In this document: positions 9,306 through 16,145 of the stretch, one piece after another
How the letters are laid out: each line of letters begins with the position of its first letter
Position numbering within the stretch: the stretch's first letter is position 1
Source: an uncultured Burkholderiales bacterium
GTDB lineage: Bacteria; Pseudomonadota; Gammaproteobacteria; Burkholderiales; Burkholderiaceae_E
Direction of reading: 5' to 3'
Assembly (NCBI GenBank): GCA_902826305.1
Contig: CADEEH010000008.1
Location: 1 to 64,000, forward strand
Length of the DNA stretch: 64,000 nt
Translations under genes and position numbers: made by a program
The notes under the pieces: generated by a model
Databases searched by the model: none
Told to the model about the DNA's origin: nothing
What the model saw: the letters and a program-made list of their open reading frames with translations, nothing else

Positions 9306-9725
9306 ATGCGGCAGGTCGGCACGACACTCGCCGTCGACACCCGCGGTCGCGGGTTGTTCGACATCACCTCGCGCCTCGTCGACTGGGTCCGCGAGTCCGG
9401 GATCCGTCAGGGACTGCTGACGGTGTTCATCCGCCACACCTCGGCGAGCCTGGTCATCCAGGAGAATGCCGACCCGGGCGTTCGTCGCGACCTCGAACGG
9501 TTCTTCGCGTCGCTGGTGCCCGACGGCGATCCGCGTTTCGAGCACGACCAGGAGGGACCCGACGACATGCCGGCCCACGTGCGCGCCGCGCTGACGCAGA
9601 CACAACTGTCGATCCCGGTGCAGCACGCGGCACCGGTGCTCGGCACCTGGCAGGGGGTCTACCTGTACGAACACCGGACCCGCGGCCATCGCCGCGAGGT
9701 GGTGCTGCATCTGATCGGGCAATGA
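9306..9725 (+). CDS. YjbQ/UPF0047 family protein
   Basis: A compact 139-residue protein with the whole family signature: LLTVFIRHTSASLVIQENADPGVRRDLERF, then HDQEGPDDMPAHVRA and a final GTWQGVYLYEHRTRGHRREVVLHLIG. YjbQ proteins form trimers and show weak thiamine-phosphate synthase activity when overproduced; the true role is unsettled. The start at 9306, 20 bases after the icmF stop, is the only ATG placing the conserved core correctly, with a modest GGCGGGCGG upstream. Could be cotranscribed with icmF. It converges on the GNAT gene, whose stop is 10 bases away. Confidence 0.9.
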   Translation: MRQVGTTLAVDTRGRGLFDITSRLVDWVRESGIRQGLLTVFIRHTSASLVIQENADPGVRRDLERFFASLVPDGDPRFEHDQEGPDDMPAHVRAALTQTQLSIPVQHAAPVLGTWQGVYLYEHRTRGHRREVVLHLIGQ

Positions 9726-9735
9726 CGCCGGCGCG

Positions 9736-10617
9736 TCAGCGCAGGCGGCTGTGCGGGCCCGAGACTCGGCCCGGGTTCAGCACCGGCAGGTTCTCCAGCG
9801 AATCGGACTTGACGACCCAGGTTGCCGGCGGCACGGCCGGCACGGCCGGCGTGGGCAGGTGATCCGGACGACGACGGTCCTCCTCGGCACGCCAGCGCTT
9901 GATGTCGATCGTCTCCAGACCCTCGCGCAGGTCGCGGGCGGCCCATTCGGCGCGTTCGATCCGGAACACCATGTAGTGGCGCTCGCGTCCGGCCTCGTCA
10001 CGGATCGAGCCGAGGTCGACCGGGTCGAGCCCGACCTTCTCGAGCACGCGGTGCGCGGGCTTGTTCTCGTGCATCGAGCGCGCGTACAGCCGCGGTGCGT
10101 CGCTCTCGTTCATCGCCGCCTGGACCGCGAGACGTGTGGTCTCGGTGCCGAAGCCGCCGCCCCAGAACTCGGGATGGGTCCACAGGCTCATCTCGACGCC
10201 GTCCGCGTACGGCGCGAAGCGATACACCGCGACGAACTGTCCGGTCTTGCGCAGCACCGCGGCCAGCGCCGCGATGCGGCCGTTGCGCGCCTGCGCGGCG
10301 ATCGATTCGATCCGCTCGAACACCGGCAGCCGGTGTTCCGGGCGCTGCCACAGCAGGTGATCGTTGAAGCCTTCGACCTGGGTCGCTTCGTACAGCGGCC
10401 ACGCATCGCTCAACGCTATCGGCCGCAACGCCAGGCGTTCGCTGTAGTGGTAGACGCAACGCTGTGCGAAATGCTGGAAGTTCAACGGAAACGCCCGGTC
10501 GCCAGGAATGGCCCCGATGATGTCGACGACCGCTTTGGCGCCTGAGCGTTTGCGGGTGGGCGGATCGAAACGACGAATGACCGGCAGCCCGATGTCTGGG
10601 AACTGCGACAGCACCAC
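9736..10617 (-). CDS. GNAT-family N-acetyltransferase (RimJ/RimL type)
   Basis: Up to 293 residues from a GTG at 10617. The RimJ/RimL-like core lies at ~60-230: LRPIALSDAWPLYEATQ, the acetyl-CoA loop EFWGGGFGTETTRLAVQAAM (a variant of the Q/R-x-x-G-x-G/A pyrophosphate loop) and YARSMHENKPAHRVLEKVGL, the usual helix where neighbouring residues change least. Such enzymes acetylate protein N termini or small amines; the substrate here is unknown. About 55 extra residues precede the core and a Pro-rich 35-residue tail follows. The start is uncertain because no ATG is available upstream of the domain. Confidence 0.75.
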   Translation of the reverse strand: MVLSQFPDIGLPVIRRFDPPTRKRSGAKAVVDIIGAIPGDRAFPLNFQHFAQRCVYHYSERLALRPIALSDAWPLYEATQVEGFNDHLLWQRPEHRLPVFERIESIAAQARNGRIAALAAVLRKTGQFVAVYRFAPYADGVEMSLWTHPEFWGGGFGTETTRLAVQAAMNESDAPRLYARSMHENKPAHRVLEKVGLDPVDLGSIRDEAGRERHYMVFRIERAEWAARDLREGLETIDIKRWRAEEDRRRPDHLPTPAVPAVPPATWVVKSDSLENLPVLNPGRVSGPHSRLR

Positions 10618-10827
10618 GGACGAACGGTCGGTTCCCGTTGCGCGGACCCGGCTTGGACTCGGTGCGTCGTGGGCGTCGTGTTTACCCGTCGTTTCCGCGC
10701 CGCCGGCCCCGGCTTTGTGGTTTACTGGGACAGGGGTCGGGGCCGGATGGTCGGTCCGCGACCGTCAACGGCCCGGGTCGCCTGGCTTCGGCGGGTGACG
10801 TTCCCGGACCCAGGGGCGTTGGTACGC

Positions 10828-12672
10828 ATGAAGGACGAGTCAACACCCACCGACCGGCCGGCGGATCGTCCGGCCGGGGCCGCCGACGGAGCATCATCTG
10901 CCGCCGCGGGCCCCGGCTCGTCTCCGATCGAGGCGGCCCGGCTGGTCCGCATGATGGACGCGGCCGGCGAGGCCTACTGCGTCCTCGACCGTGACTGGCG
11001 CATCGTCCAATGCAACGAGCCGCTCGCCCGTTTCTTCGGTGTCGACATCACGGGCATCGTCGGCAGGACCACGTTCGAAGTGAACGCACGGCTGAGCCAG
11101 TCGGTGTTCTTCCCGGTGCTGCGCGACGCGATGGACGGCCGTGTCGCCGGATTCCGGACCGGCTACTCGGTGCGGACCGGTCACTGGCTGATGTTGCGGG
11201 CCTATCCGTTCGACGACGGCATCGCGGTGATGGTCCACGACATCTCCGAACTCAGCGACGAACAGCAACGGCTGACCTACCTGGCGCTGCACGACTCGCT
11301 GACCGCGCTGCCGAACCGGCTCGCGCTGCAGCGTGAGATCGGCGAGGCGATCGCGATCGGTCGGCCTTTCTCGGTCGTGTTCCTCGATCTGGACCGGTTC
11401 AAGAACGTCAACGACTCGGCGGGCCATGTCGTCGGCGACCGGGTGCTGATGGAAATGTCGGCGCGGTTGTCGCAGGTGCTCGCCGAGGGTGATCGGCTGT
11501 TCCGTGTCGGCGGCGACGAGTTCGTGCTGGTGACCGCGGCGCTGGATCGCGATCTCGACGACAAGGTCCAGGCGATGCTGGTCGCGGCCAAACAACCGAT
11601 CCTGATCGGTGGCGTGGAGTACACACTCGGCGCCACCGCCGGGGCGTCCTGCTCGCCGCACGACGGGGACGCGTACACGACGCTGATCCGCCGCGCCGAC
11701 ATGGCGATGTACGCGGCCAAACACGACGCATCCGGGACGATGCGCCGCTACGACCCGGGGCTCGAGGCCTCGACGGTGCGCAAGCTGACGATCGAACAGG
11801 CATTGCGCCGTGCGCTCTCGGGCAACCACTTCGAGCTCCACCTGCAGCCGAAGGCGACCGTGGCCGGGCTGCGCCTGGTGGGTGCGGAGGCGCTGCTGCG
11901 CTGGCCGCATCCCGATCGCGGCTTCGTCGATCCGGTGGAGCTGCTGGAGGTCGCACAGGACTGCGGACTGCTGGTCGATGTCGATCGCTGGGTGCTCAAC
12001 CATGCGATCGGCATGCTGGCGCAACTGCGCCAGGAAGGTGTGCCGACTCGGATCGCGGTCAACGTGTCGGGCGCGAGTTTCGAGCGCACCGGCCTGGCCT
12101 CGCAGGTCCTGGAGCTGCTGACACGCTACGACGTGCCGCCCGAACTGCTCGAGATCGAGATCACCGAGAGTTGCCTGATGCGCAACACCGAGACCAGCGC
12201 GGCCACGCTGGACGCGCTGACCGCGGTCGGCGTGCGGGTCTGCGTCGACGACTTCGGCACCGGGTATTCGAGTCTCGCCTACTTGAGCGACTACGCGGTC
12301 GACACGCTGAAGATCGACTCGCAGTTCGTACGGCGGGCCACCATCGATTCGCGCAGCCGCAACCTGATCCGCGGGATCATCGCGCTGGCCCACTCGCTGG
12401 AACTCGACGTCGTCGCCGAGGGTGTGGAGACCGAGGAACAGTTGCAGCTGATGCGCGAGCTGCAGTGTGACCATCTGCAGGGGCACCACTTCGCCCGGGC
12501 GATGTCGTGTGAGGAGTTCAAGGCGTTCGCAAGGGCCGCGATCAAGGCCGGGCGCGGGCCGCTGGCCGAGCCGGCGGCACCGGTCGCCCGCCGCGGCCTC
12601 GGCGTGGACGACACGCCGGTGCTGCCGCGCCGCCGGCAGCGCGCCGCCGCGGGCGACAAAAAGGCCCGGTGA
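10828..12672 (+). CDS. PAS-GGDEF-EAL c-di-GMP turnover protein
   Basis: 614 residues, cytoplasmic, no transmembrane segment. PAS domain at ~30-140 (CVLDRDWRIVQCNEPLARFFG). GGDEF domain with intact active site VGGDEF at ~228, so it may synthesise c-di-GMP; the five-residues-upstream position reads AEGD instead of RxxD, so the product-inhibition site is missing. EAL domain from ~340 with AEALLRW, NVSGASF, EITES, DDFGTGYSS, KIDSQFV, AEGVET and QGHHF all present, so phosphodiesterase activity is likely. The basic tail ends RRRQRAAAGDKKAR. The ATG at 10828 is favoured; earlier in-frame starts would add low-quality sequence. Its stop codon lies in the loop of a terminator hairpin. Confidence 0.92.
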   Translation: MKDESTPTDRPADRPAGAADGASSAAAGPGSSPIEAARLVRMMDAAGEAYCVLDRDWRIVQCNEPLARFFGVDITGIVGRTTFEVNARLSQSVFFPVLRDAMDGRVAGFRTGYSVRTGHWLMLRAYPFDDGIAVMVHDISELSDEQQRLTYLALHDSLTALPNRLALQREIGEAIAIGRPFSVVFLDLDRFKNVNDSAGHVVGDRVLMEMSARLSQVLAEGDRLFRVGGDEFVLVTAALDRDLDDKVQAMLVAAKQPILIGGVEYTLGATAGASCSPHDGDAYTTLIRRADMAMYAAKHDASGTMRRYDPGLEASTVRKLTIEQALRRALSGNHFELHLQPKATVAGLRLVGAEALLRWPHPDRGFVDPVELLEVAQDCGLLVDVDRWVLNHAIGMLAQLRQEGVPTRIAVNVSGASFERTGLASQVLELLTRYDVPPELLEIEITESCLMRNTETSAATLDALTAVGVRVCVDDFGTGYSSLAYLSDYAVDTLKIDSQFVRRATIDSRSRNLIRGIIALAHSLELDVVAEGVETEEQLQLMRELQCDHLQGHHFARAMSCEEFKAFARAAIKAGRGPLAEPAAPVARRGLGVDDTPVLPRRRQRAAAGDKKAR

Positions 12673-12683
12673 TGCCGGGCCTT
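12656..12683 (-). terminator. Intrinsic terminator for the Cache-domain gene
   Basis: Stem AAGGCCCGG / CCGGGCCTT (9 bp, 5-base loop) at 12661-12683. Read on the minus strand it is followed by a T-rich run (12656-12662), the canonical order for the gene ending at 12731. The stop codon of the plus-strand GGDEF-EAL gene is in the loop, so the hairpin also marks that gene's end. Confidence 0.85.
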
Positions 12684-12730
12684 CGGGCAGTCGCGGGATC
12701 GCCGCGACCGCGTGCGCGTGAGGCGCGGAA

Positions 12731-13174
12731 TTACTTGTAGTAGCCGACCGCGCAGACCTGGTCGCCGACCTTGGTCACGTACGAGACCTTCTGCACCGGA
12801 TCGGTCGCCCCCGGACGCGGCCACATGTAGGCCACCTCGGCGACCTTGCCTTCCTGGGCGGTCTTGTACATCTCCTCACCCAGGGCCTTGCCGGTCTTGT
12901 CCTTCAGTTCCTTCATGTTCTTGCCGGTCAGCGTCGGATGCGCGGTGAACACACCATCGGATCCGCCGCAGAACGGATACAGGTCACGATCCTTGAAGCC
13001 GCCTTCGCCCTTGGAGAATGCGGTCAGCGCGGCGGCCTTGTCGGCCTTCAATGCCGCGATGGCCTTGTCGAGCATCGCCTTGGCTTCCGCGGCCGTGCCG
13101 AAATCGGCGGCGAACACGGAGCCGGCGGCGGCGAACGCAGCAGCGGCGATGACAAACGACACGGTTCTGCTCAT
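12731..13174 (-). CDS. Periplasmic single Cache-domain protein
   Basis: 147 residues with a clear Sec signal (cleavage about residue 22, SVFAAD) and one small Cache fold: a long helix EAKAMLDKAIAALKADKAAALTAFS, then FKDRDLYPFCGGSDGVFTAHP, NMKELKDKTGKALGEEMY and the strands AEVAYMWPRPGATDPVQKVSYVTKVGDQVCAVGYYK. Free-standing Cache proteins sense or bind small ligands such as organic acids, but no signalling partner is fused here. GAGGAG lies 8 bases before the ATG. The gene is followed by an intrinsic terminator and stands alone. Two Cys residues (in PFCGG and QVCAVG) could form a disulfide. Confidence 0.88.
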   Translation of the reverse strand: MSRTVSFVIAAAAFAAAGSVFAADFGTAAEAKAMLDKAIAALKADKAAALTAFSKGEGGFKDRDLYPFCGGSDGVFTAHPTLTGKNMKELKDKTGKALGEEMYKTAQEGKVAEVAYMWPRPGATDPVQKVSYVTKVGDQVCAVGYYK

Positions 13175-13407
13175 GGGGTATCTCCTCGATAGTCCAGGGA
13201 ATGATGCGTACTGTAGAACTCAACCCCTCACGGGGTGCGCGATCCTACAACGATCCCGAACGAGCGTGTGTCGGAATATTTTATCGCCTGTAAGGCTCGT
13301 GTAACCTGTGCGGCGCACCGGCGCGGGGCGCTCGGCGGATAGTATCGGGCGTCGAACGCGCGCGCGTCGCCCGGCCTCGCCAGGGGTGTGAGCGTCGTGG
13401 AGTCGGC

Positions 13408-13429
13408 ATCGAAGCGGGTCCGCTTCGAT
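13408..13429. promoter_or_regulatory. 22-bp inverted repeat (10-bp arms, 2-base spacer)
   Basis: Arms ATCGAAGCGG and CCGCTTCGAT are perfect complements separated by GT. The element ends 18 bases before the ATG of the YHS lipoprotein and just before its ribosome site, so it could be an operator or, if transcribed, a hairpin near the translation start. Confidence 0.6.
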
Positions 13430-13447
13430 CGGGAGAAGGGGGGGTCG

Positions 13448-14041
13448 ATGACGACGTGCCGATGGCTGGTTTGGATGCTGATCGCGTGGCTGACGGGCTG
13501 TGCGCCGCTGGTCACGCAGAGCCCGGGTGATGGTCTGAGTCCGGTCAATGCGGTCCGCGACGGCGAGGACAAACACCTGATCCTCGCCGGCCACGACGTG
13601 GTCTCGTATTTCACCGAAGGCACACACCGGCTCGGCCTGCGTGAACACCGCAGCGTCCACAAGGGAGTCACGTTCCGTTTCTCCAGCGCCGCCAACAAGA
13701 CGCTCTTCGACGCGCAACCGCAGAAGTACCTGCCACAATTCAATGGCTACTGCGCGAACGGCGTGCTCTACGGCATACCGTGGGGTGGTGATGCAAACAC
13801 CTGGCGCATCATCGACGGCAAGTTGTACATCTTCGGCGGCGCGAACTCGCGCGATGCGTTCCTGAACGACGTTCCGGGCAACGTCGCGCTCGCGCAGCGG
13901 TACTGGAAGGAAGAGATCGACGGGTCCAATGCCCTGACGCAGCGGCTGTATCGGATGGTCCTGCGGGTTCCGCATTATCGTAGCGACGAGGAGGTCGCCC
14001 AGCAGGCGGCGCAGGCTCGAGCGAAGGGGCTTGCGAAGTAG
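13448..14041 (+). CDS. YHS-domain lipoprotein
   Basis: 197 residues from the ATG at 13448, with AGAAGGGGGGG upstream. An N-terminal lipoprotein signal ends AWLTGC, so Cys18 should be lipidated. The YHS domain follows at ~45-125: LAGHDVVSYFTEG, KGVTFRFSSAANKTLFDAQPQKYLPQFNGYCANG, a fold often tied to metals or metal-handling enzymes. The last ~60 residues are helical and polar. Similar genes in Burkholderiales are annotated only by domain; the role is unknown. The gene is preceded by a 22-bp palindrome and followed by 13-bp repeats. Confidence 0.8.
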   Translation: MTTCRWLVWMLIAWLTGCAPLVTQSPGDGLSPVNAVRDGEDKHLILAGHDVVSYFTEGTHRLGLREHRSVHKGVTFRFSSAANKTLFDAQPQKYLPQFNGYCANGVLYGIPWGGDANTWRIIDGKLYIFGGANSRDAFLNDVPGNVALAQRYWKEEIDGSNALTQRLYRMVLRVPHYRSDEEVAQQAAQARAKGLAK

Positions 14042-14076
14042 GGCCTCGACGTAGGGCCTCGAAGTAGGGCCGAAGC
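14038..14076 (+). repeat. 13-bp tandem repeat, about 3 copies
   Basis: GTAGGGCCTCGAC, GTAGGGCCTCGAA and GTAGGGCCGAAGC follow one another, the first overlapping the stop codon of the YHS lipoprotein. The spacer then holds a short palindrome. Confidence 0.7.
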
Positions 14077-14078
14077 AA

Positions 14079-14094
14079 GGCCTGCCAGCAGGCC
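14079..14094. terminator. Possible terminator hairpin without T-tract
   Basis: GGCCTGC and GCAGGCC pair around a two-base loop, 38 bases after the YHS gene. No run of T follows, so this may instead be a processing signal or a chance palindrome. Confidence 0.35.
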
Positions 14095-14146
14095 CTGGTC
14101 CGCGCCGGCGCGGTCTCCGGCGGGGTGATGGCGACGGAGGCTGTCG

Positions 14147-14527
14147 ATGGTGCGCGCGCTGCTGATCGGAGTGTCGCTGATGCAGGCCGCGGGAACGCTG
14201 GCGCAGACCCTGTCGGCATCCGACTGTGTCGAAGGAGCGCAGTTCGTCCGCAACGCGGCGCTGTCGCGGGACAACGGCATGGGCGCGCGGCAGTTCATCG
14301 ATCGGCTCGACGAGGACCTGTCGATGGTGATGGCAATGCCGCCGCCGGCCCGCTGGTTCGTCTACTCGGAAGTCGAGGAACGGTTGCTGCGGCACGCGGT
14401 CGCGCGGGTCTTCGACAAGCCGCAGGATGCCGAGGGCCATCGTACCGAGTTCCTCGCCGCCTGCGACCGCCTGCGCGAACTGCGCGCCTGCACCGAGGCC
14501 GCGTGCCCGCCAGGCGACACACGCTGA
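14147..14527 (+). CDS. Small secreted protein of unknown function
   Basis: 126 residues. The start ATG follows GGAGG by 6 bases. A Sec signal peptide (MVRALLIGVSLMQAAGTLAQ, cleavage after Ala-Gln) is followed by ~105 mostly helical residues with four Cys: one near the new N terminus (ASDCVEGAQF) and three near the end (AACDR, RACTE, EAACPP), so disulfides are likely. I do not recognise a family. Its upstream neighbour is also an envelope protein; the glutathione transferase gene begins 73 bases downstream behind its own candidate promoter. Confidence 0.65.
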   Translation: MVRALLIGVSLMQAAGTLAQTLSASDCVEGAQFVRNAALSRDNGMGARQFIDRLDEDLSMVMAMPPPARWFVYSEVEERLLRHAVARVFDKPQDAEGHRTEFLAACDRLRELRACTEAACPPGDTR

Positions 14528-14558
14528 CCGCGCGCGAACCGCATCGGACCGTGTCCGT

Positions 14559-14564
14559 TACAGT
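14559..14564 (+). promoter_or_regulatory. Candidate -10 element TACAGT
   Basis: GTTACAGT lies 42 bases before the glutathione transferase ATG, in the recurring position described under findings. No clear -35 box. Confidence 0.4.
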
Positions 14565-14600
14565 GCGCCAGTGGTTCCTTTCCGATCGGAGACTTCCCAG

Positions 14601-15248
14601 ATGACCCTGAAACTCTACTTCGCCCCGGGTGCCTGCTCGTTCGTTCCCCACTCGTTGCTCGAGGCCAGCGGAGCGGCGTTCGAGCCGTCGCTGGTCCTGC
14701 TGCACAAGGGCGAGCACCTGACACCGCAGTACAAGGCGATCAATCCGCGCGGCCAGGTGCCGGTGCTGGTCGATGGCGACCAGGTGATCACGCAGATCGT
14801 CGCCATCGTCGATCACCTGGCCGCGCGTTTCCCGGAGCATCGTTTCCTGCCGGCGCCGGGCATCGCGCGCACGCGGGTGCTCGAAACCTTCGCCTGGTTG
14901 AACAACACGGTGCATCCGACCTTCACCCACGTGTTCATGCCGCAGCGTTTCACCGACAACGAGGCGATCCACGACGATCTGCGTCGCTTCAATCGCGAGA
15001 AGTTCCGCGGCCAGCTGGCCGAACTCGAGGTGATCGCCGGACGTGCGGCGCCATTCATCGCCGGAGCGGATTTCGGGCCGCTGGATGCCTACACGCTGAC
15101 GGTGACGCGTTGGGCCGGACTTGCCGGGATCGATCCCACGTCGTTTGCGACGCTGTGGTCGTTCGTGCAACGCGTGGCCGCACATCCGCCGGTCGCGCGC
15201 GTGATCGAGCGCGAGCGGCTGCGGCTCGACATGTACAAGCCGGCGTGA
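14601..15248 (+). CDS. Glutathione S-transferase (beta-like)
   Basis: 215 residues. Thioredoxin-fold half at 1-78: LYFAPGACSFVPHSLLEASG with Cys10 in the PGACS position, which is the mixed-disulfide cysteine of bacterial beta-class enzymes, and the cis-Pro segment GQVPVLVDGD binding the glutathione gamma-glutamyl group. Helical C-terminal half from ~85. Transfers glutathione to electrophiles or reduces disulfides in the cytoplasm; the substrate is not predictable. Unusual for the family, the QVITQIVAIVDHLAARFP segment has Thr-Gln where Glu-Ser is common at the glutathione site. Monocistronic by context. Confidence 0.88.
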   Translation: MTLKLYFAPGACSFVPHSLLEASGAAFEPSLVLLHKGEHLTPQYKAINPRGQVPVLVDGDQVITQIVAIVDHLAARFPEHRFLPAPGIARTRVLETFAWLNNTVHPTFTHVFMPQRFTDNEAIHDDLRRFNREKFRGQLAELEVIAGRAAPFIAGADFGPLDAYTLTVTRWAGLAGIDPTSFATLWSFVQRVAAHPPVARVIERERLRLDMYKPA

Positions 15249-15311
15249 TCTGCCGCGGCCAAGCGGCGGTCGGCAGGGTCGATCGCCGTCCGTCGGCCCG
15301 GAAAGAAGGGC

Positions 15312-15328
15312 TTGTTGCACTGCAACAA
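15312..15328. promoter_or_regulatory. PhaR-like operator 1
   Basis: TTGTTGCA-C-TGCAACAA is a 17-bp palindrome just upstream of the phasin promoter -35 box. It matches the TGC/GCA-rich sequences recognised by PhaR, the repressor released when polyhydroxyalkanoate granules form. Confidence 0.75.
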
Positions 15329-15335
15329 AAAACAC

Positions 15336-15363
15336 TTGACATTGCCTGCCAGCGGAGCAGAAT
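15336..15363 (+). promoter_or_regulatory. Phasin promoter (TTGACA-N16-CAGAAT)
   Basis: A consensus -35 TTGACA at 15336-15341, a 16-base spacer and CAGAAT at 15358-15363 (four of six to TATAAT). PhaR-like sites lie on both sides, 7 bases upstream and 5 bases downstream. Confidence 0.8.
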
Positions 15364-15368
15364 GCGGT

Positions 15369-15384
15369 TTGTGCGGTGCAACAA
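15369..15384. promoter_or_regulatory. PhaR-like operator 2 (imperfect)
   Basis: TTGTGCGGTGCAACAA shares the TTGT...GCAACAA ends of operator 1 with a degenerate centre. It would cover the transcription start. Confidence 0.6.
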
Positions 15385-15435
15385 AAGGCCGCCAGTTATC
15401 CCGACCCATTTCCGAACATCCGCTGGAGCACGACC

Positions 15436-15975
15436 ATGGCCGCCACCCCCGAAACCCTGCTGAAGCTGCAAGCCGAAGCCGTCAACGTCTCGAACACCGC
15501 CGTCGCCAAGGCGATCGAAGGTGTGCAGAAACTCGCCGAATTCAACATGGCCACCGCCAAGGCCGCGGTCGAGGAATCGACCAGCCGCATCCAGGCGCTG
15601 CTGACCGCCAAGGATCCAAAGGCGCTGTCCGAGCTGCTGTCCCGCTTCGCGCAACCGGAGACCGAAAAGGCCACCGCGTACGCCAAGGGTGTCTACGAGA
15701 TCACCAGCCAGACCAGCGCCGACCTGTCCGCGCTGTTCGAGAAGCAGATCGCCGACAGCCAGAGCCAGGTCTTCGCCGCGATCGATGCGTTCGCCAAGAA
15801 CGCGCCGGCCGGTTCCGAAGGTGTCGTCTCGCTGCTGAAGTCGATGGCGACATCGGCATCGGCCGCGTACGAGCAGGCCGGTTCGGCCAGCAAGAAGTTC
15901 TTCGAGACGGCGCAGTCCAACCTCGCCGGCATGACCAAGACCGTTCCGGCCGCGACCAAGGCCACGCGTCGCTGA
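15436..15975 (+). CDS. phaP: Phasin (polyhydroxyalkanoate granule coat protein)
   Basis: 179 residues, almost entirely amphipathic helix with high Ala content, no signal peptide. It fits the phasin_2 family: TPETLLKLQAEAVNVSNTAVAKAIEGVQKLAEFNMATAKAAVEEST, then PKALSELLSRFAQP and a C-terminal FFETAQSNLAGMTKTV. Phasins coat intracellular polyhydroxybutyrate granules and limit their coalescence. The ATG at 15436 is chosen because the family begins there. The promoter is flanked by PhaR-like palindromes, so expression should rise when granules titrate the repressor. No PHA synthase or phaR lies in the window. Confidence 0.93.
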   Translation: MAATPETLLKLQAEAVNVSNTAVAKAIEGVQKLAEFNMATAKAAVEESTSRIQALLTAKDPKALSELLSRFAQPETEKATAYAKGVYEITSQTSADLSALFEKQIADSQSQVFAAIDAFAKNAPAGSEGVVSLLKSMATSASAAYEQAGSASKKFFETAQSNLAGMTKTVPAATKATRR

Positions 15976-16104
15976 TCGTCGCCTCGACGGTCTGTTGAAC
16001 GATCGCCGGGCCCGTCCCGGCAGGACGGCGGCAGGGCGCAAGCTCCGCCGCCGTTTCCGTTGCTGGCGCGGCGGACACCGCGTACACGCGTCGCCGGTCG
16101 GTGC

Positions 16105-16110
16105 TACAGT
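16105..16110 (+). promoter_or_regulatory. Candidate -10 element TACAGT
   Basis: GCTACAGT lies 41 bases before the GTG of the AMP nucleosidase gene, matching the recurrent spacing. Confidence 0.4.
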
Positions 16111-16145
16111 CGACCGCATCGTCCGGCCCACGATGCCCGTTGCCC

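Noticed and set aside
5846-9367. Minus-strand open frame of over 1100 codons opposite icmF
   Set aside because: It is His/Asp/Arg/Val-rich antisense sequence produced by high GC and third-position bias of icmF. No family pattern, and icmF is unambiguous.
10894-12489. Long minus-strand frame opposite the PAS-GGDEF-EAL gene
   Set aside because: Shadow of the recognised gene; no start context or family features.
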